A stretch of 64,000 bases of DNA from positions 1,146,501-1,210,500 of the forward strand of contig BLAL01000044.1 in assembly GCA_015698045.1 (NCBI GenBank), given 5' to 3'. Position numbers and translations under genes: made by a program. Shown one piece after another: positions 57,436 to 64,000 of the stretch. Each line of letters opens with the position of its first letter. Position 1 is the first letter of the stretch. Source of the DNA: Rhizophagus clarus (Eukaryota; Glomeromycota; Glomeromycetes; Glomerales; Glomeraceae). The notes under the pieces were generated by a model. That model saw only the letters and a list, made by a program, of their open reading frames with translations, searched no databases and had not been told where the DNA came from.

Positions 57436-57855
57436 GTAAGTTTCTGTTTCACCTGAAACATTAGTTCTCATTTGTGTGATCATCTAATTTAGTAAAACCA
57501 ATTATTCCTCATCATTAAAGAATGAATCAATCCCGTCAGTGATCATAGGTACGACTTGCATTATGTACGTCTCAACCAACGAAAAATGCGATCGAGCAAC
57601 AGGGTTAATATTACACATATTAAACTTTTTTTCTAACAATAGAAAGATTTAACTTTTTTTGAATTTCATATTCTCTAGATAATAATTTTTCAATAACTCA
57701 TTTCTTTTTTAGAACATTAAATTATCATGTTTAATCATGTCGATCGATCAAAGTTAATTTTGACTTGCATTATTTAATTTACACAAACTCCGATGTAACA
57801 TTTTTATGAATATCAATTTATTATCGTGATAATCATTTTTCAAAAACTTATTTCT

Positions 57856-57958
57856 TATATAAAGGAGGTCGCTTTACTCTCTTTTCTATCATAAGAAAAT
57901 TTTATCTTACTATATTATCAATTTTTTGAATTTAATATCGTCGTGTTAATTATATAAA
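57856..57958 (+). promoter_or_regulatory. duplicated promoter module of secreted peptide copy B
   Basis: TATATAAAGG at 57856 and TATATAAA at 57951, each followed by CGCTTTACTCT and CATAAGAAAATT. The second is 84 bp from the ATG. Same layout as copy A. Confidence 0.5.
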
Positions 57959-58034
57959 GGTCGCTTTACTCTTTTTTCTATCATAAGAAAATTCTACATT
58001 ACTATATTATCAACTTTTTATTCAAATTTCCAAT

Positions 58035-58320
58035 ATGAACTTATCCAAAGCTCTCTTCTTCGTTGCTCTTATAACATTAAATGTATTGTTAATATCTGTA
58101 TCATCAGTACCAATCGATAATTCACCAATTGGAGAATCGAAACCGAAAGGTAGTACAATTAGTTTTTTATGCGTTTAAAAAGTTTAAAATTCTTTACTTA
58201 TGTTCCTTTATTATTATTTATTTTTTAATTATAGGTGAAACTCATTGTAGTGGTCAAAACCCTATCCACAATCGACGTGACGACGTTTGCAGTGATTGTT
58301 GCGAGCATGGTCATAACTAG
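58035..58320 (+). CDS. small secreted peptide, copy B (five Cys)
   Basis: Exon 1 58035-58149, intron 85 nt (GTAGTA...TTATAG), exon 2 58235-58320; 66 residues. The signal peptide is nearly identical to copy A (LFFVALITLNVLLISVSS). The mature part has HCSGQNPIHNRRDDVCSDCC then EHGHN, giving Cys spacing C-x(13)-C-x2-CC in the tail. The linker is shorter than in copy A. The stop codon TAG is immediately followed by GGATGG, the start of a small inverted-repeat element. Likely secreted and possibly disulfide-bonded or metal-binding through Cys and His. The frame from 58129 that reads through the intron is a shadow. Confidence 0.68.
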
Positions 58321-58688
58321 GGATGGTAAATTAATCTATAGTTAACAGAAATTAATTTTTTATAAATAGTTAATCTATAACTAATTTAAATTAATAAACT
58401 TATAAAACAATAAAATAAAATAATTAAATTTATTTGATTTTTTAAAACAATATAATAAAATTTTATATATTTTGTAATTTTATTTTTTCTTTTTAACTGA
58501 AATTCATTACATTGAGATAATCATATAAATCGAAATTTTGTCATTTATAATTGTGATCACATGAACTAAATACTGCATTTTTATTTGTTAATTTAAAGTA
58601 ACGGTTAATTAACCATTTTGAACTAATTATAAGTAACAGTTAATTAGCCGTGGTTAATTAACCATGGTTAATTAACGACCATACCTAT
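58317..58688. mobile_element. MITE abutting the peptide B stop codon
   Basis: The left end CTAGGGATGGTAAATTAA pairs with the reverse complement of the right end (CGACCATACCTA at about 58677-58688). The right half has palindromic GGTTAATTAACCATGG units. In copy A the left end and core are present (55402 onward), but the right half is missing. The element begins inside or directly at the stop codon. Confidence 0.45.
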
Positions 58689-59250
58689 CTTCAGCTCACA
58701 AGATTCGATTTTACAAGTTTTACGAGTGTAATCAATTAATTTATAATGTAGGTTATTTATTTCTGTACTATTAATTAAAAGCAATAAAATTTTATTAGTT
58801 TGATATTATACTAACAATTACTATCACGTAAATTTGCAATGATCAACTAGGAAATTTAAATTGTCTTTGATCGATTAATTGATTGATCGACCAATCATCG
58901 ATCATAATCAATAAATTATTAATTAGATCAGTTTTGGTGCAGATCGCTAAACCAAATAAGGTCTCTTCCTGTTATATTCGGAAGTCACGTTATTGCATAA
59001 TAGCCAATCGTATGCAATAACAATATATCTTTTTTTTTTTAATCAGCTGACCTGATCAACTATGAAGTGCGTTCTTTACTATGTGTTAAATATTAATAAT
59101 TAAAAACTTCGTGAATCATATTAACACGGGAAAAATAGAAAATGGCTTATAATGACGTAAAAAAAATAATAAATGAGACTAACTGATTCCTGTATTCTTG
59201 TATAAGGATAGTCTGCCACCGTGGTAATTTATTTCAGTTTTTTAAAATAG

Positions 59251-59729
59251 GGGTCGCGTTTAGCCGCTCGCCGAAATCACTTCACTGATAATCTTTTCGC
59301 CGAAAAACGTTTCGCCGACAGGATCATTTCACCGACAGGATCATTTCACCGAGAGGTCACTTTACCGACACTTAAATAATTTTAAAATATCACAATAAAA
59401 TTAAATATAATTTTTTCCTCATACAACTATACAAACCCAAAATTATCGTTGACAGTGTATACACAAAAAGAATATATGTAATATGAAATATCAATCTCAT
59501 ATTTACAACTAATTGAAAGGAACAATTAAAAAAATATATGTATATATGAGAAAATATAAGATTAATCCATGATTTAAGGTTTTTTTTCTGTCAACTTATA
59601 TAAATATTTTATTATAAAAAAAATTATTATACTTAGCTGTAATGAACGAAAAAAAGATTTTATAAAAAGAATTTACTGTCGGTGAAATGATTGTCGGTGA
59701 AGTAATTGTCGGTGAAATGAACCAGACCC
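59251..59729. mobile_element. 479 bp Mutator-like MITE with GTCGGTGAAATG ends
   Basis: The ends GGGTC...GACCC are continued by arrays of TTTCACCGACA (left, 59290-59375) and GTCGGTGAAATGATT (right, 59680-59722). The 9 bp TTAAAATAG occurs on both sides (59242-59250 and 59730-59738). The matching place in copy A (about 56115, TTTAAATAGATATGTACTT) has no insertion, so this is a dated insertion with an empty site in the same window. A 9 bp duplication suggests Mutator-type movement. No coding. Confidence 0.75.
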
Positions 59730-59739
59730 TTAAAATAGA

Positions 59740-59940
59740 TATGTACTTACTGTAACGTCCATTCCCACATCACATCATTCATATTCTTTTATCAAGGAGC
59801 CAATCACTATTAAATATACTCAACTATTTCAAGTAGTCAAATGTTTAAGAACACGCATACCTATTTACATCTTATTTCCCAATAACCAATGAAGAAAAAC
59901 TTCCTTCTAATCTTCTTCGGTGTGTAATTTCCGCCAGGAT
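59740..59940 (-). pseudogene. kinase exon 1 relic in copy B
   Basis: Same eroded fragment as 56090-56375, with the WIPF region deleted. Confidence 0.35.
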
Positions 59941-59967
59941 TTTGTGGAATATTCGGAATAATAAAAG

Positions 59968-60320
59968 GGGTCTAGGTCAAAAAATAGACCGAGATGATCG
60001 CCCCGATCATCAAAAATCGTGAAACTATCAAATCCCAACCAGTCGACAAGTTCAAATCTCGAAATACAAAACCGAGTCAAAATCTCAATAGGTTAAAATC
60101 TCATCTAATATAACAAGAATTTTCACCTGTAATTAATAAAATTATATAAACTTACATTAACTGTTAGCATAAATATAGCTACTGATATTATTTTAATGTA
60201 AAAGTCCAAAAAATATATTTTGCACTGGTCGGGATTCGTTAGTTTGGCGAGCGATTTTGTTAATCAGGATTATGTGTTGTTGAGAATTCTGGATTTCGTA
60301 ATTTTGAACGGATTCCAATT
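59968..60320. mobile_element. MITE with GGGATTT subrepeat end, copy B
   Basis: Begins GGGGTCTAGGTCAAAA and AAATCTCGAAATAC, as at 56393, and ends in diverged GTCGGGATTCG and GGATTTCG units. More decayed than the copy at 56393-56895. Confidence 0.4.
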
Positions 60321-60850
60321 AAAGTATACCATCTAGCACTGCATATAGTATCCACCTTTGAATACACCCCACTTTATAAGACCCAGTATTTTACTAGATA
60401 TAAAAATTTGTAACTTAAGCTTACTTAATTCTGGTAAAAATTATATTGTACCCCTTCTTATAATACCCGGTATCTCACAAAAGCATCAGTAGACATTGTT
60501 GTCATTAGTAGTTATAGTTTATACAAAAAAGGTTGATATAGTATATACGATGTCGCAACGTCACAACAAGGCGTTTTTAAATAAAATTAAATTAAACAAA
60601 TTTTTAAGCTAAGGAATGATTCATTTTCATATAACGATGTAGAGAAAATAATAAATATTATTAAATTTATTAAAAAAAAAAACAATATAAAATTATTCAT
60701 CAAAATACAATTTAAAAAAAGAAGAAATATGAAGTAAAATGAATTCCTTATTAATAATTTTGATTTTTTCCGGAAAAATCAAAAATAATAATTCTACAAT
60801 TAAAAATAACTAAATAAAATTTTTTTTTTTTTAAAGAAAATAAGGATAAT
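60321..60850. other. intergenic, nothing recognised
   Basis: AT-rich 3' flank of kinase-like gene 6. I did not find the recurring flank motif here. Confidence 0.4.
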
Positions 60851-62179
60851 TTATAAATAACCAGTTGAGTTTGATAATTCGGGAAAATACAAAAGTCTAC
60901 TTATATAATATGCCTCAGGATGTATTTTCGGATGAGTATATGTATTAGATAATTGAGAAAGTAATTTGTACCTTTTTGTATCATCATAATCACAAAATAA
61001 TTTACACCAACTTATTTTTTTATATAAAAGAGATGCAATTGGACGTTTTTTTGGTTCATTGTCACAACATTGTTGCATTAACTCTGCATAAAATTTTGGC
61101 ATATCCTCCGAAATTTCAAGCCTTTTACTGTCACAAATATTTTTTGCTAAATTAATATCGTGCGGTTCATTATACCAAGGTTTTCTTCCAGTTGCAAGAG
61201 TATGCATTATAATACCGAATGAATAAATGTCAGAAGCAGTACTGTAATCTTCACCACGTAAAACTTCTGGTGCAACATATGGCAAAACTCCATAAATTTG
61301 ATTGAGCCTAATATTTTTATTTTCAGTGTTATAACTTGGTCCATAAAGACCCGTGTCACCAATACGAATATCTATATAAACATCTCCGGTGTCTGTAGAA
61401 ATTTCTTCAACTTCAATAAGCAAATTTCCTCCGTGAAGATTTCCATGAATTTTTCCTTTATTGTGAATCTTTTCAAGACCTATAGCGATTCCCTGTAATA
61501 TATTAATTATAACTTTCCAAGGAAGAGTTCCTTTAAACCGATCAAGGCATTGATATAAGTTGCCGTTTTCGTAATACTTCATGACGACCATATAATTAGA
61601 TGTTGGATCTTTTGTAATTCCAAATATTTCAGCAAATAGGGCCGATTGTATACATTTATAATATGCTTCAAACTAATGAAAATATGGATATAACTTGATT
61701 ATAATCAACATGGATGATGAAGATAAAGAAACCATTTAACATACCTGATCAACGTAAGAACTTGAAATATTTAGTGAATTATTGAGACGTTTCAAAGCAA
61801 CCTTAATTGGACCGGTTCGAGTCCATTCTTGTGTGATATTATTCCAATTCTGTCTTGGCCCTTCCATCCAAAGAGCTGAGTATATACAGCTTAATCCACC
61901 ACTTCCAATATATCCTACCATTTCAAATGCCTCGAATGGAATCCATTCCAGGTAATCACAAGCTTGTGATGCATTTAATTGAGTGTAACGGATAAGTTTA
62001 TCGATATCTTTATTTTCCGATGACCAGTAAGGAAACTTCTCTTTCATAAAAATACGTTCACATGATATACACCAACCAAAAGATGTAGTTTTATTGCAGT
62101 CCGGACAATTTTCTGATTCTCTCATGTTCCTTATAGGAGAGTGGTTGTAGTTATTTGTTTGTAGTTGAGGTTTGACCAA
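60851..62179 (-). CDS. pseudokinase-like paralog 6, the most diverged copy
   Basis: Exon 1 62179-61745 (145 codons; a second ATG 17 codons in, before RESENCPDC, is an alternative start), intron 72 nt (GTATGT...CATTAG), exon 2 61672-60851; 418 residues. Zinc ribbon CPDC...WCISC, Gly loop GSGGLSCIY, VALKRL, exon-end Gln (SSYVDQ). The catalytic loop is HGNLHGGN, so both Arg and Asp of HRD are changed (Asn codon at 61439-61441). The HGN triplet recalls the JAK JH2 pseudokinase domains. GDTG replaces DFG, and an 8-residue insertion precedes it. APEVLRGE and SDIYSFG are kept. Tail YTHPKIHPEAYYISRLLYFPEL. Intact and probably expressed. Confidence 0.85.
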
Positions 62180-63599
62180 GTTGGTTCAATTTACGAGTAG
62201 TTATAATAATTATAGGTTTTTGTTGATAAAAAGAAAAATTTGGCCTTTTATAATTTTATAAAATTATAAATTAAAATAGAAAATTTTTTTTGATTACATG
62301 AATGTCTTATTAAGTTAATTAAATGAATTTGAAAGTAAAGGATCAATATGCCAAAATAATCATGATTCGGGCCAAAGTAGTACATACTTTTAGAGTGTTT
62401 ATTTCAGGAAGTATAATAAAAGTTTTTGAATTCAAATACAATCGAGGCTAGAAAGAAAGCTTACTAATATTATTATTTCTAGACGAAACTTAAAAGTCAT
62501 GGGATTAATTTCGCCATCTTTAAACTATTCTATATTTTCCGCAGAAGAAAAAGTTAAAAACTGTTATAATGAAAGCACATTGTGTACATACAGTGTTTGA
62601 TATATAAAGTACATTTGCTTATAAATAAGTCCAAATATTAACCCATAAACTTTCTTTAAATGCCTTTATCTATTTTAAGCATAAAGAGAATGAAAGACAG
62701 TATTTTTCATCACTTCAATTAGATTCTAAACGGGATAAAGAAACTTTCAAATTGTTTATTCCCTTAACAATGACGTGAAGTTGATCTGCTACACAAAAAT
62801 GGAAATAAAGTAAATGGTAAAGGTATCAATGCTTATATAAACAATCAATGGGTCATTGTAAGTTCGATCGACATACTGTAAGGCATAGTTAAATAACTAT
62901 TGTAATCATATGATTAATTTTAATAATTTATTAATTGTACAATGAGAAAAGTGAAAAATATTAATTATTAATTAAATTCATCATAAGATTTCCTTAGTTA
63001 CAATAAAAAAATATGAAAAAATGAATAATACCATCTAAAACGATTATTTTATAAATTACAAGAAAAGTGCGTTGAAAAAAGATATGATAATGATCAACTA
63101 TAAATCACTGGTTAAGATTTTATTTTCAACATCGAAATACTTTCCAACAAGAAATCAAATTTTTCTGGGCAGGCAATTTGCCTTTTGTATTTACTCACTT
63201 ATTGTAGAATTAACTTGGATAACCATAATCAATTTAATCAATTTAAATTTTTTATATTTAATAAACTCAATATTACTGAATTATTTAGTCAGGTAAAATT
63301 ATTTGCATGAACTTCAGAATTATATATAGTTAACAATTTCATAACATTGCATTCGCATGGGCTAATGAAACATCAGAATTTTGGTTATGATTATCCGGAG
63401 AACTACATTTTGATCTGCTCTCTCGATAATTGAATTGATGCTGATTGGTCCCTGCCATCTTACATGACTTTGGCTTATAAAATATACTAATGATTTAATT
63501 AATCATTTCAGGTCATAAAATAACAGATAAACTATATAAAAGTCAACTCTTTTTTATTGATTTACAAATTGTATTTTTCTATTAAAATTAGAAACTTAC
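62180..63599. other. intergenic, nothing recognised
   Basis: AT-rich. The plus frame at 63072-63296 is a short hydrophobic stretch without supporting features. Part may be intron or 3' sequence of the minus-strand gene whose exon is at 63600. Confidence 0.4.
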
Positions 63600-63695
63600 C
63601 ATAATTTGGCTTCATCGCACAATAATTTTAATTGTTCAGGCTTAACAGCAGTTCTATTTCCTAGTTGTTGACAATTTAATGTGTGATCGCATGCC
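63600..63695 (-). CDS. internal exon of a gene leaving the window, partial
   Basis: On the minus strand TTTTATAG precedes the segment and GTAAGTTTC follows it, both good splice sites. Of three phases only one is open over all 96 nt: ACDHTLNCQQLGNRTAVKPE, then QLKLLCDEAKLW. Cys and Gln rich, family not recognised. Upstream exons would lie beyond 64000, and the downstream exon within 63000-63590 was not identified. Confidence 0.45.
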
Positions 63696-64000
63696 CTATA
63701 AAAAATTGTATAAGGAATTTATACATTTTTTTATATGGAAAAAGTCATATGGATATTGTATAATTATCGTATAATAAACATAGAATTTTCTGTAAAAAAA
63801 ATATATGTAAAAAATACGTGATACAAAAATCTGTCCAATTCCGTATCATAAAATTACGGTTTATATACTGAAAAATACTAAAAAATACATAAATAATACG
63901 TTTTTTAACGTAATTTATAATATAAATTTTATTTAATTTTAATTTTTAAATAATAATATTTTCATTGAATATGTTTTATTATATTATTAAATTAATATTT

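Larger units (their letters stand above)
57432..60200 (+). repeat. segmental duplication, copy B
   Basis: Direct repeat of 54505-56620, longer because of element insertions. It carries the second secreted peptide gene. Confidence 0.75.

Overview
The window is AT-rich eukaryotic DNA that looks like the accessory genome of an arbuscular mycorrhizal fungus (Glomeromycotina, Rhizophagus-like). The reasons are the zinc-ribbon-headed, TKL-like kinase paralogs with a conserved C-terminal tail, short GT-AG introns, a SAM/PD-(D/E)XK-like gene relic, an F-box fragment, a decayed Argonaute, and dense transposon debris. Species placement rests on remembered family resemblance, not on a search. I saw no tRNA, rRNA or CRISPR array.

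Layout. 1-4341: 3' part of a decayed Ty3/gypsy retrotransposon (protease, integrase tail, polypurine tract, 3' LTR), with a three-exon gene on the opposite strand where reverse transcriptase would be expected. 5197-6533: a nearly intact Tc1/mariner element. 6.5-16 kb: AT-rich intergenic DNA with two small inverted-repeat elements. 16.2-32.3 kb: three plus-strand kinase-like genes (about 16.2, 26.2 and 30.9 kb). 33.6-38.6 kb: an island of gene relics (Tigger/pogo transposase, F-box, a possible Crinkler-like header, a SAM/nuclease-like pseudogene) ending in an intact Asp-rich ORF. 40.2-51.9 kb: two minus-strand kinase-like genes, one long pseudogene, several relics, and an Argonaute pseudogene at 46-47 kb. 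53.2-60.3 kb: a direct segmental duplication carrying two copies of a small secreted peptide gene, bounded and interrupted by small inverted-repeat elements. 60.9-62.2 kb: a sixth kinase-like gene. 63.6 kb: one exon of a gene that runs off the window.

The most interesting theme is the kinase family. All six genes, the long pseudogene and one further relic carry Asn where the catalytic HRD Asp belongs, and the six genes also carry Gln at the likely alpha-C Glu position. The beta-3 Lys, DxG Asp, APE and other structural motifs are kept. This suggests an expanding family of pseudokinase-like proteins whose loss of the catalytic residue came before the local duplications. One copy looks like a recombinant of two others. 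The second theme is a set of unrelated small mobile elements whose ends are all built from arrays of 8-12 bp subrepeats; one has a clear 9 bp target duplication visible against its own empty site inside the window.
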